Positions 1-5,596 of a stretch of 16,181 bases of DNA are shown piece after piece. Source of the DNA: JAGDYD01 sp046536675. GTDB lineage: Archaea; Micrarchaeota; Micrarchaeia; Micrarchaeales; CABMGC01. A program made the position numbers and the translations under genes. Numbering within the stretch: position 1 is the first letter of the stretch; each line of letters begins with the position of its first letter. The stretch is from contig JAWDMK010000014.1 of assembly GCA_046536675.1 (NCBI GenBank), positions 1 to 16,181 of the forward strand, given 5' to 3'. The notes under the pieces are model-generated. The model ran no database searches. It was not told the DNA's origin and saw only the letters and a list, made by a program, of their open reading frames with translations.

Positions 1-143
1 TGTATTTCAACCCTTGCTCCATTGTTGAATGATGCACTATTGCCGCTTCTTGCACCGAACTGGAACCAATACTGAGCAAATACATTGCCTGCAAGAAATG
101 CAACTATCACTATTGTTAATAAAGTAAATCTAAACTCTCTCAT
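1..143 (-). CDS. Secreted or membrane-anchored protein, N-terminal part only (cut by window edge)
   Basis: An open frame reads leftward from an ATG at 143 to the window edge, giving about 47 residues that begin MREFRFTLLTIVIVAFLAG. A charged start, a hydrophobic core and then NVFAQYW look like a signal peptide, with probable cleavage after the Ala of VFA. The next residues are rich in Gly, Ser and Asn, as in surface proteins. The ATG lies 14 nt inside the end of the deacylase gene on the same strand, so the two are probably translated from one message. The rest of the protein lies outside the window and its function cannot be assigned. It is too short for family recognition, but the signal peptide and the overlap make a real gene likely. 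Confidence 0.6.
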   Translation of the reverse strand, partial: MREFRFTLLTIVIVAFLAGNVFAQYWFQFGARSGNSASFNNGARVEI

Positions 144-927
144 AATCCAAGCCTAATTCATTTAATTTTGAAATAACCTTTGCTCTTGTCTCACTATTGA
201 GGCTCTTCCAGTCTATAACAGCAATTTCAACCTCATTTTTTGTTCTCTTCACCGCCTGCTCCAGCATAAATACATTATCACCATTTCCTTCTATTGCATA
301 TTTTGGCAGCATGTGTGCAAATGCGTAGCCCTTATTTAAAGCAAGTTCAGAAAACTTTGTAGGATAATGTGTGTTGCCTATGCCTATTACAACCTTGCTA
401 AACTCTACATCATCGCTGTAAATTAAATTATAAACAGCCTCTCCGGTTACCTTTGCATACTCTTTATTGCTTATAGTCTCCTTGTCACCCCCTATCTCAA
501 CAAAAAGTGATGGAGTTTTAAGCAACGGCCCGTGGTGTGTTGCTTCATAGCTTACTTCTAGGCCATAATTGTTGGCTTTTTTAAACTCTCTTAATATGCC
601 TAGCATCTCTAGAGGTGCAGAATAAGAAAGCTCATAAGGCTTGCCACCGAGCTTAGCTTCTTTTGTCCAATTCCCTGTTGGATGCGTTGTGAATGCCGCT
701 ATGCCTTTTGCACTGGAGTGCTTGCTAAGAAAATATATGAGCTCAAAGTTGTATTTGTCTAGCTCATCGAGCTCTAATAAAGACTTGCTCGTCTTAATAA
801 TGCACGCTTTCTGGCTAGATGCGCACATGCTACCTTCTTCAATTTCTTCAAAACCATGCTCTCTTTTAAGATAATAAGCCATATTTACTGAGGCAATATC
901 TAGTATAGAGTATAAAATGCCTATCAC
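130..927 (-). CDS. dtdA: D-aminoacyl-tRNA deacylase, archaeal GEK1/DtdA type
   Basis: This 265-residue protein matches the archaeal/plant D-aminoacyl-tRNA deacylase family (DtdA/GEK1), which hydrolyses D-amino acids off mischarged tRNA in the cytoplasm. Visible family marks are IASVNMA near residue 11, HPTGN at 82-86, EATHHGP at 128-134 followed by VEIGG at 143-147, and a His-containing loop IGIGNTHYP at 181-189, where relatives usually have a GGGHYAP-like sequence. The length is normal for the family. The start is GTG (positions 927-925): the conserved N-terminal strand begins right there, and the next ATG would remove it. A TATA-like ATATTTAAAT about 35 nt upstream fits a short leader. It is divergent from the DUF131 gene across 41 bp, and its 3' end overlaps the next gene. 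Confidence 0.92.
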   Translation of the reverse strand: MIGILYSILDIASVNMAYYLKREHGFEEIEEGSMCASSQKACIIKTSKSLLELDELDKYNFELIYFLSKHSSAKGIAAFTTHPTGNWTKEAKLGGKPYELSYSAPLEMLGILREFKKANNYGLEVSYEATHHGPLLKTPSLFVEIGGDKETISNKEYAKVTGEAVYNLIYSDDVEFSKVVIGIGNTHYPTKFSELALNKGYAFAHMLPKYAIEGNGDNVFMLEQAVKRTKNEVEIAVIDWKSLNSETRAKVISKLNELGLDYERV

Positions 928-968
928 AAAACCACATCAATTTATTTTTTTCTTTTCATATTTAAATT

Positions 969-1217
969 ATGTATGTTTATATAGCTTTTATAGGCATCAT
1001 CCTTATACTCGCAGGCTTTATGCTCCTCTTTTTATATACATTGCTGAGTGCTAGCCAGCAGCAGAAAAGCAGTGTAAACGTTGGTGGCGTGGTGATGATT
1101 GGTCCGGTGCCAATAATATTTGGCACTTCACAGGGTATTATAGTAGTTGCAGAGATTCTTGCAATAGTACTTATCATTATAGCAATCCTCTTTTTCTTCC
1201 TCTTCTCAAGGCGATGA
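969..1217 (+). CDS. DUF131-type small archaeal membrane protein
   Basis: This 82-residue protein has two hydrophobic helices, about residues 4-26 and 55-78, separated by a Gly-rich conserved segment GGVVMIGPVPIIFGT. That layout and the GGV-x-x-IGP-x-P-IIFG core match the archaeal DUF131 family (TIGR00304), whose function is unknown. The N terminus is MYVYIAFIGIILIL and the end is a short basic tail (FSRR). A T/A-rich element around 938-948 lies about 27 nt before the ATG, so the transcript may be leaderless. PCNA follows 46 bp downstream on the same strand. Identity as the family is fairly secure; function is not known. Confidence 0.82.
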   Translation: MYVYIAFIGIILILAGFMLLFLYTLLSASQQQKSSVNVGGVVMIGPVPIIFGTSQGIIVVAEILAIVLIIIAILFFFLFSRR

Positions 1218-1263
1218 ATAGAATTATTAAGCTTTTTCTTTTAATATTTATTAAGGGGGTTCT

Positions 1264-2007
1264 ATGTTTGAGTTAAAAATGGATAATGCGAAATATTGGC
1301 GCGATTGTGTGGAATCAATAGTAAGCCTAATAGATGAAGGTTCATTCAATATAGCAAAAGACGGCATTAGCCTTAAGGCGATGGACCCTAGCGGAATAAG
1401 CATGGTCTCATTCTTTATACCTAGCAAAGCATTCTCAAAATTTGAGGTGGAGAAGCCCACAAGCATAGGCTTAAACATAGAAAATCTTGGCAAGGTTCTT
1501 TCAAGGGCAAGAGACGATGAAGTACTTGTGATGAAAGATGCAGACTCAAAGCTTCTGATAGAGTTTATTGGCAAGGGTGTAAGAAGAAGGTATAAGCTGC
1601 CATTGATAGATGTTAGGAAAAATGTCGAGAAGGAGCCGAATGTCCAATTTGATGCAAGCGTCGAAGTTGCTGGTGAACCGCTGAAAGAGATAATAAAGGA
1701 TGCAAACCTTATCTCTTCCTACATTTCATTTAAGGCTGCAAAAGATAACTTTACAATAACAGCACATGGTGACTCAGGCGAGCTTGAAGAGGTACATGAG
1801 CCTGACGGCACAGTAATAAAGAAACTTGAGGCGCAGAAAGCAGCCGACGCAACCTTTAACTTAGAGTATCTAGAAAATATGGTAAAGTCATGCCCTATTG
1901 GCAATTCAATAAGCATGTCGCTAAGGACAAACGAGCCTATAAAGCTAAGCTACAACATAGGGGATGCAACAATAACATATTATCTTGCTCCTTATATGGA
2001 AAGCTGA
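1264..2007 (+). CDS. pcn: DNA polymerase sliding clamp PCNA
   Basis: This 247-residue protein is the archaeal PCNA, the trimeric ring that tethers replicative polymerase, Fen1, ligase and other partners to DNA. The N-terminal domain reads MFELKMDNAKYWRDCVESI, then ISLKAMDPSGISMVSF. The interdomain region follows RRRYKLPLIDV near residues 115-125, and the C terminus ends in TYYLAPYMES, matching the usual LAP-(K/R)-(I/M)-E end. The length is typical. The start has a G-rich AAGGGGGT ribosome site 4-5 nt upstream. Twelve bases separate it from the ferritin-like gene, so the two probably share a transcript. No second PCNA is seen in this window. Confidence 0.96.
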   Translation: MFELKMDNAKYWRDCVESIVSLIDEGSFNIAKDGISLKAMDPSGISMVSFFIPSKAFSKFEVEKPTSIGLNIENLGKVLSRARDDEVLVMKDADSKLLIEFIGKGVRRRYKLPLIDVRKNVEKEPNVQFDASVEVAGEPLKEIIKDANLISSYISFKAAKDNFTITAHGDSGELEEVHEPDGTVIKKLEAQKAADATFNLEYLENMVKSCPIGNSISMSLRTNEPIKLSYNIGDATITYYLAPYMES

Positions 2008-2019
2008 TAAGATGATAGA

Positions 2020-2289
2020 ATGGAAGAGAATGTTGATGAAAGTACAAGAGATCTTAACAGGGCAAGGCAGTCATTGGTAGAGGAGCTGCAGGCCATAATG
2101 TATTATGATGAGCGAATAAGCGCAAGCAAGAACAAAGAGCTAAAGAGCGTGCTTGCGCACAACAGGGATGATGAGAAGGAGCACGCATCGCTTCTCATCG
2201 AATGGCTCAGGAGAAATGACCCAGAATTTGAAAAGGAGCTAAAGGAGATCCTTTTCAGCAATAAGGCATTCAAAGAGTTGTGGGATTGA
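2020..2289 (+). CDS. Encapsulated-ferritin-type (EncFtn-like) ferroxidase subunit, no cargo tail
   Basis: This 89-residue all-helical protein has the hallmark EncFtn sequence LAHNRDDEKEHASLLIEWLRRNDPEF in positions 45-70. EncFtn proteins are half-ferritins: two antiparallel helices per chain pair up to build an iron-oxidising di-iron site. By alignment from memory with the Rhodospirillum rubrum protein, the centre ligands (its E32, E62, H65) correspond to E22, E52 and H55 here. Of the entry-site residues, E31 is kept as E21, E34 is Gln24 and W38 is Tyr28. Family cargo normally ends in a targeting peptide that docks inside an encapsulin shell. This protein stops at FKELWD just after the second helix, and no encapsulin gene is visible nearby. 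It is probably co-transcribed with PCNA 12 bp upstream. The family call is confident; the physiological role is inference. Confidence 0.85.
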   Translation: MEENVDESTRDLNRARQSLVEELQAIMYYDERISASKNKELKSVLAHNRDDEKEHASLLIEWLRRNDPEFEKELKEILFSNKAFKELWD

Positions 2290-2350
2290 AAATTACAGGT
2301 AAAATCTTCAAACACCTTGCCGACTGGTGCTTTTTATCATATTGATATAA

Positions 2351-2439
2351 TGGGCCCGGAGAGATTCGAACTCTCGACCTACGGCTTACCTATTTTAAAT
2401 TATAAGACCGCCGCTCTAACCAGGCTGAGCTACGAGCCC
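2351..2439 (-). tRNA. tRNA-Ile(UAU) with a 14-nt intron at 37/38
   Basis: Reading the minus strand, the acceptor stem GGGCTCG pairs with CGGGCCC (one G-U), with A73 and no encoded CCA. The D arm is GCTC-AGCCTGGTTA-GAGC. The anticodon stem is GCGGT/GCCGT, the variable loop AGGTC and the T arm GAGAG-TTCGAAT-CTCTC. The anticodon loop is 21 nt instead of 7. Removing 14 nt after base 37 gives CUUAUAA, anticodon UAU, which reads AUA. Sliding the cut by two leaves the same mature loop. Cutting after base 33 or 34 would give Thr anticodons, but the body (GGGC-CGTAGCTCAGCCTGGTTAGAGC) matches archaeal tRNA-Ile. A TATA-like element sits 24-34 nt upstream. Confidence 0.9.
2387..2400 (-). other. tRNA intron (14 nt) in the anticodon loop
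   Basis: The insert lies between positions 37 and 38 of the tRNA, the commonest archaeal intron site. Anticodon-loop bases CUUAU (32-36) can pair with AUAGG near the intron's 3' end. That leaves a 3-nt bulge (U, A of the intron and A38) with the cut inside it, and an A/U-rich loop on the other side. This is a relaxed bulge-helix-loop substrate for the archaeal splicing endonuclease. Splicing itself is inferred. Confidence 0.8.
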
Positions 2440-2519
2440 GCATAATTGTATAGATTATGAACATATAAATATTTTTATCTCTTTATACATTTAGCTAATG
2501 CTAGTGCTAGAATGATTTT
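2440..2519. promoter_or_regulatory. Divergent promoter region of tRNA-Ile and SRP54
   Basis: The 80-bp spacer carries ATATAAATATT at 2463-2473, 24-34 nt upstream of the tRNA 5' end when read on the minus strand. It also carries CTTTATACAT at 2481-2490, about 30-39 nt before the SRP54 ATG on the plus strand. No Shine-Dalgarno precedes SRP54, which fits a leaderless or very short leader transcript. Assignments rest on spacing and AT content only. Confidence 0.6.
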
Positions 2520-3836
2520 ATGGATTTAGGTGAAGGTCTAAGAAAAGCGATTGCAAGGCTCAAGGGCTCTACTATAATCGATTCGAAGACAATAAAAGAG
2601 TTTAACAAAGAGCTTCAAAAGACCTTGCTCAGCGCAGATGTCGACGTTAAGCTAGTGCTCGAGCTTACAAAGAGGATAGAGGATGCTGCGCTTCATGAAG
2701 AAGTGCCACCCGGAATATCGCATAAGGATTTTATAATAAGCAAGGTTTATGAAGAGCTTGTAAGGCTTATGGGCAAGAAGTATGAGCCTGAGCTTAAGCC
2801 AAAGAGGATTCTTCTTCTTGGCATATATGGCTCTGGTAAAACCACAACAGCCGCTAAGCTTGCAAAGTTTTACCAAGACCGCGGTTTTAGTGCAGGGCTT
2901 ATTTGCTGTGATGTTTCTAGACCAGCAGCTTATGAACAGCTAGAAACACTTGCAAAGCAGGCAAATGTGGCATTTTTTGGCATTAAGGGCGAGCGCGATG
3001 CAGCTAAGATAGCAAAAGCAGGGCTCGAAGCACTAAAGGACAAAAAGGTAATAATATGTGACTCAAGTGGAAGAAATGCTTTGGATGACGAGCTTATAAA
3101 AGAGCTTAAGAGTGTTGCAAACGCTTTTAAGCCTGACGAAAAGTTTCTTGTTATAAATGCAGATATAGGTCAAGTTGCAAGCAAGCAGGCAAAGGAATTC
3201 GATCAAGCGGTAAAGATAGATGGAGTTATAGTAACAAAGCTTGATGGCTCTGGAAAAGGGGGTGGTGCACTCAGCGCAGTTGCAGCTGCAAACTCTAGGG
3301 TAACCTTTATAGGTACAGGCGAAAAGCTCAACGCCCTTGAGCTTTATGATCCAAACAAGTTTGTAGGCAGGCTTCTCGGCATTCCGGATATAGAAGGGCT
3401 TGTTTCAACAATACAAGAAGCTATTAAAGAGGCAAACATAAAGCCAGAAGAGGTTAATATAGAAGAGCTTAATTTCGAAACATTCTACACACAGCTCAAG
3501 GCAATGTCAAAGATGGGTCCTATTAAGAACATGCTCAGCATGCTAGGCTTAGCTGATACTCCTAAAGAGGTTATAGAGCAGAGCGAGGCTAAGATGAAAA
3601 AATACAAGGCTATTATAAGCTCGATGACACCTGAGGAGAGGAAGGATGAAAAGCTTATGCACGATGCAAGCAGGATCAAGCGCGTTGCAAAAGGTAGTGG
3701 CACAACAGAAAAGGACGTGCGCGAATTGCTAAGCGACTTTGCAAAGATGAAGAAATTGCTCAGTGCATTCCAGAATGATAGAAACCTAAGAGGCTTAGCA
3801 TCAAAGTTCAAAGGATTAAATTTACCAAATCAATAA
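2520..3836 (+). CDS. srp54: Signal recognition particle GTPase SRP54 (Ffh)
   Basis: This 438-residue GTPase binds signal sequences emerging from the ribosome and docks with FtsY at the membrane as part of SRP. The N domain is residues 1-90. The NG domain has G1 GIYGSGKT at 101-108, DVSRPAAYEQL at 131-141, G3 DSSGR at 181-185, G4 TKLDGSGKGGGALS at 239-252 and G5 GTGEK at 265-269. The Met-rich M domain runs from about 317, with the RNA-binding element RIKRVAKGSGTT at 385-396. Length and order are normal. Odd points: the usual DTAGR is DSSGR, GLQGSGKT is GIYGSGKT, and D(T)(F/Y)RPAA is DVSRPAA. The GSGKT, TKLD and RPAA cores are intact, so it should be functional. FtsY was considered and rejected because the M domain is present. 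Confidence 0.96.
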   Translation: MDLGEGLRKAIARLKGSTIIDSKTIKEFNKELQKTLLSADVDVKLVLELTKRIEDAALHEEVPPGISHKDFIISKVYEELVRLMGKKYEPELKPKRILLLGIYGSGKTTTAAKLAKFYQDRGFSAGLICCDVSRPAAYEQLETLAKQANVAFFGIKGERDAAKIAKAGLEALKDKKVIICDSSGRNALDDELIKELKSVANAFKPDEKFLVINADIGQVASKQAKEFDQAVKIDGVIVTKLDGSGKGGGALSAVAAANSRVTFIGTGEKLNALELYDPNKFVGRLLGIPDIEGLVSTIQEAIKEANIKPEEVNIEELNFETFYTQLKAMSKMGPIKNMLSMLGLADTPKEVIEQSEAKMKKYKAIISSMTPEERKDEKLMHDASRIKRVAKGSGTTEKDVRELLSDFAKMKKLLSAFQNDRNLRGLASKFKGLNLPNQ

Positions 3837-3840
3837 AAAC

Positions 3841-3882
3841 AGAAAGAGCCAAAAAATAAAAACAAAACAAAAACAAACCTAC
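3841..3882 (-). terminator. T-rich transcript end for the 12-codon gene
   Basis: Immediately after the minus-strand stop codon the strand reads as repeated T runs (GTTTGTTTTTGTTTTG, then TTTTTATTTTTT). This is the U-rich, hairpin-free pattern at which archaeal RNA polymerase stops. It lies just past the SRP54 stop codon on the other strand, but has no T runs in the plus sense, so it serves the minus-strand transcript. Confidence 0.5.
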
Positions 3883-3921
3883 TTACCTGCTCTTTTTCTT
3901 TCCCTTTGTTTTCTTTGCCAT
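3883..3921 (-). CDS. Putative 12-residue basic microprotein
   Basis: On the minus strand, ATG at 3921 opens a 12-codon frame encoding MAKKTKGKKKSR, then TAA. Seven of twelve residues are Lys or Arg. It is preceded by AAGAAGTGAATAAA, where GTGA complements the 16S tail seen in this window, 6 nt from the ATG. ATATTTAAAT at 3960-3970 and TTATAAAA at 3940-3947 are possible TATA elements. A T-rich terminator follows the stop. The peptide is like the basic tails of ribosomal or nucleic-acid-binding proteins, but I do not recognise a family. An in-frame GTG three codons upstream lies within the ribosome site and is an unlikely start. The alternative is a short non-coding RNA whose sequence happens to be open. 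Confidence 0.45.
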   Translation of the reverse strand: MAKKTKGKKKSR

Positions 3922-3972
3922 TTTATTCACTTCTTAAATGTTTTATAATGCTTCATTCAAATATTTAAATTG
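3922..3972 (-). promoter_or_regulatory. Promoter and ribosome site of the 12-codon gene
   Basis: Minus strand: TTTAAATAT about 40-49 nt before the ATG, then ATTATAAAAC about 20-29 nt before it, and AAGTGA 6 nt before it. Either AT-rich block could be the TATA box. The upstream one would give a leader of about 20 nt that contains the ribosome site. Confidence 0.45.
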
Positions 3973-4061
3973 AATATTTTGCACACGTTATTTTGGTATA
4001 CTTTATTTTACTACAATACACATTTCGCGATTTTTGTCAAACTTGTCAGGATAGAAATTCT

Positions 4062-4084
4062 GTGCACCTTCCATTCTGGTGCAC
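4062..4084. other. Stem-loop downstream of the CDF transporter gene
   Basis: GTGCACC (4062-4068) and GGTGCAC (4078-4084) form a perfect 7-bp inverted repeat with a 9-nt loop. It lies about 40-60 nt past the transporter's stop codon in the sense of its transcript. There is no T run directly after it, so it may be a 3' UTR structure rather than a terminator. The remaining 3970-4123 stretch shows no open frame of note. Confidence 0.5.
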
Positions 4085-4123
4085 TCTTATACATTTGTCA
4101 TTATGTCGTGCAATGCAAGCCTC

Positions 4124-5371
4124 TTAGTAGCGATTAGACTTATAGTGCCTGCGCCACGAAGCTTCAAAAGTTGGTGCTTTTATCTGATCTAATTTGAAAT
4201 TTGCGAAATCCTTCACAGTTCTGTTAAATGACTTAGACTTTGCTTTCCATATATTTATATTGTGCCTAAGCAGCACGCCGAAAGTCATTTCCCCAATATT
4301 GAATGTGATTACATCAGTAAATCCAGCTTCTGCCAGACGCTCAGCAATCTCTACCCCTCTAAACTTCTTGTTCTTAAGGCTGAGTTCTGATATACTGACT
4401 TTTTTGTTATTCTTATCGATAATCACAGTCGCAGCATATTTTGCTGTCGACATGTTTTCATTTACATAATACTTACCTCTGCGTGCTTTGAGAGGAATAA
4501 ACACCTTAAAATATTCTCTTTTTGTTGGCTCTATATGTATAGTAATATTTTCAAGTTCTGGTATACTGTGCCGCAAAGCCGATTCTATTTTATCGCTGAT
4601 CACATGTGCCTCTTCTATAGAGAGTCTGGGATTCATCTGCAATACTATTTCTGAGAAGATTACAGGGCCTGCCCAACGCAGTTTTATTGAAACAATTTTT
4701 GCATCAGAAACCCTTTTTATTATGCCTTCTAATTTGTTGTTGAGCTGCACGTTTTTTGGTAGATCCAAAACGCCATAAATACTATTTCTAAGCAAGTCCA
4801 ATGAAATTATAATCAATGCAATCAAGGCTATAAGCAGTGCCAAATAGTATGCGATGATGCTGTTCAGAACTACTGCAAGATATAATCCGAAAGCAACAGC
4901 AAATCCCTCAATTGCATCTCCAAAGGAATGGAATGCATCAGACCTTAGAGATGGTGAATTCAGGTTCTTGCTAACAGCAAATTTCATATATCCAGCAGCG
5001 GCAAGTGGCAGTACAGAGATCAACTCAACTATTGAGGAGTATAAAAGAAACACTGGTGGCTGCCTGAATATACTGCCTGTAATTTCAACAGCAACCCCTA
5101 GTACTATTATGCCTATGAACAATGACGCAAGATCCTCTATTTTATAAAGTCCATACGGATATCTCTTTGCAAGATTCGAGTGGACTAAATAAATTACAAT
5201 AACTACAGCCACACTTGCTATTATGTCAACGCCCATATGCAGAGATTCTACTAGTAGAGCGCTGTTGCCTAAAAGAATGTAACCAAAAAATCTTGTCAAG
5301 AAAGTTGCTACTGATGCAAGCAGCGAAACATATATAATGCTATAAATCCTTTGTGATGGGCTTCTCTTCAT
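4124..5371 (-). CDS. CDF-family divalent metal efflux transporter with C-terminal NifX-like domain
   Basis: This 415-residue inner-membrane protein probably exports Zn2+ or a similar metal in exchange for protons. Six hydrophobic helices span about residues 8-190. The CDF site is present: HMGVD (H45, D49) in helix 2 and HSFGD (H148, D152) in helix 5, a 2-His/2-Asp set typical of zinc transporters. A cytoplasmic dimerisation domain follows at about 200-285. A further domain at about 288-377 begins KVFIPLKARRGK and contains VEIAERLAEAGFTDVITFNIGE; it resembles the dinitrogenase FeMo-cofactor (NifX/NafY) fold. A basic tail ends the protein. I start at the ATG at 5371 because AGGTGG lies 8 nt upstream; the earlier in-frame GTG at 5383 is part of that ribosome site. 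Metal specificity is inference. Confidence 0.88.
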   Translation of the reverse strand: MKRSPSQRIYSIIYVSLLASVATFLTRFFGYILLGNSALLVESLHMGVDIIASVAVVIVIYLVHSNLAKRYPYGLYKIEDLASLFIGIIVLGVAVEITGSIFRQPPVFLLYSSIVELISVLPLAAAGYMKFAVSKNLNSPSLRSDAFHSFGDAIEGFAVAFGLYLAVVLNSIIAYYLALLIALIALIIISLDLLRNSIYGVLDLPKNVQLNNKLEGIIKRVSDAKIVSIKLRWAGPVIFSEIVLQMNPRLSIEEAHVISDKIESALRHSIPELENITIHIEPTKREYFKVFIPLKARRGKYYVNENMSTAKYAATVIIDKNNKKVSISELSLKNKKFRGVEIAERLAEAGFTDVITFNIGEMTFGVLLRHNINIWKAKSKSFNRTVKDFANFKLDQIKAPTFEASWRRHYKSNRY

Positions 5372-5524
5372 TTCTAAAACCACCTAATTAATAAGTTAGC
5401 TTCATTTATAACATTTTGCAAATATGCAACCGCAGAATTAATCACTAAGATGATATTTTTTATAGAATTATAGGGCCCTGACAAATTAAAAATCTTTTCT
5501 TCGATGATAAATTAAATCCCTATA

Positions 5525-5561
5525 GCAGGTTACCTTCTCTCTTTCGAAGGTAAGCCCCTGC
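5525..5561 (+). promoter_or_regulatory. Strong stem-loop in the leader of the DRG GTPase gene
   Basis: TTACCTTC (5530-5537) pairs perfectly with GAAGGTAA (5546-5553) around an 8-nt loop. The outer GCAGG (5525-5529) pairs with CCTGC (5557-5561), leaving a 3-nt bulge (5554-5556) on one side. It ends about 35 nt before the chosen start codon. The rest of the 225-bp spacer (5372-5596) is AT-rich, with a TTTTTTATAG-like promoter candidate near 5457-5466. It could be a leader structure, the end of an upstream RNA, or a small RNA. Confidence 0.5.
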
Positions 5562-5596
5562 AGTAAGTAGAAATAGTTATGAATAAGGTGCCTGAA

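Noticed and set aside
641..874. Open frame of 77 codons on the plus strand inside the deacylase gene
   Set aside because: It is Ser/Leu-rich antisense shadow of a clear DtdA gene, with no ribosome site or family resemblance.
4194..5147. Three plus-strand frames of about 91-97 codons within the CDF transporter
   Set aside because: Antisense shadows of a gene whose motifs and membrane helices are clear on the minus strand.
4488..5371. Nitrogen-fixation gene cluster suggested by the NifX-like domain
   Set aside because: No nif or related genes are in the window. The domain occurs as a fusion to a metal transporter, so no link to nitrogenase is supported.
5372..5383. GTG at 5383 as the start of the CDF transporter
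   Set aside because: The GTG is part of the AGGTGG ribosome site that serves the ATG at 5371 with an 8-nt gap.
5384..5524. C/D box guide RNA near GATGAT sequences at about 5450 and 5503
   Set aside because: GATGATA does not match the RUGAUGA box in full, and no properly spaced CUGA partner was found.
5525..5561. Bulge-helix-bulge splicing motif upstream of the DRG GTPase
   Set aside because: Only one side has a 3-nt bulge; the two-bulge, 4-bp arrangement is absent.
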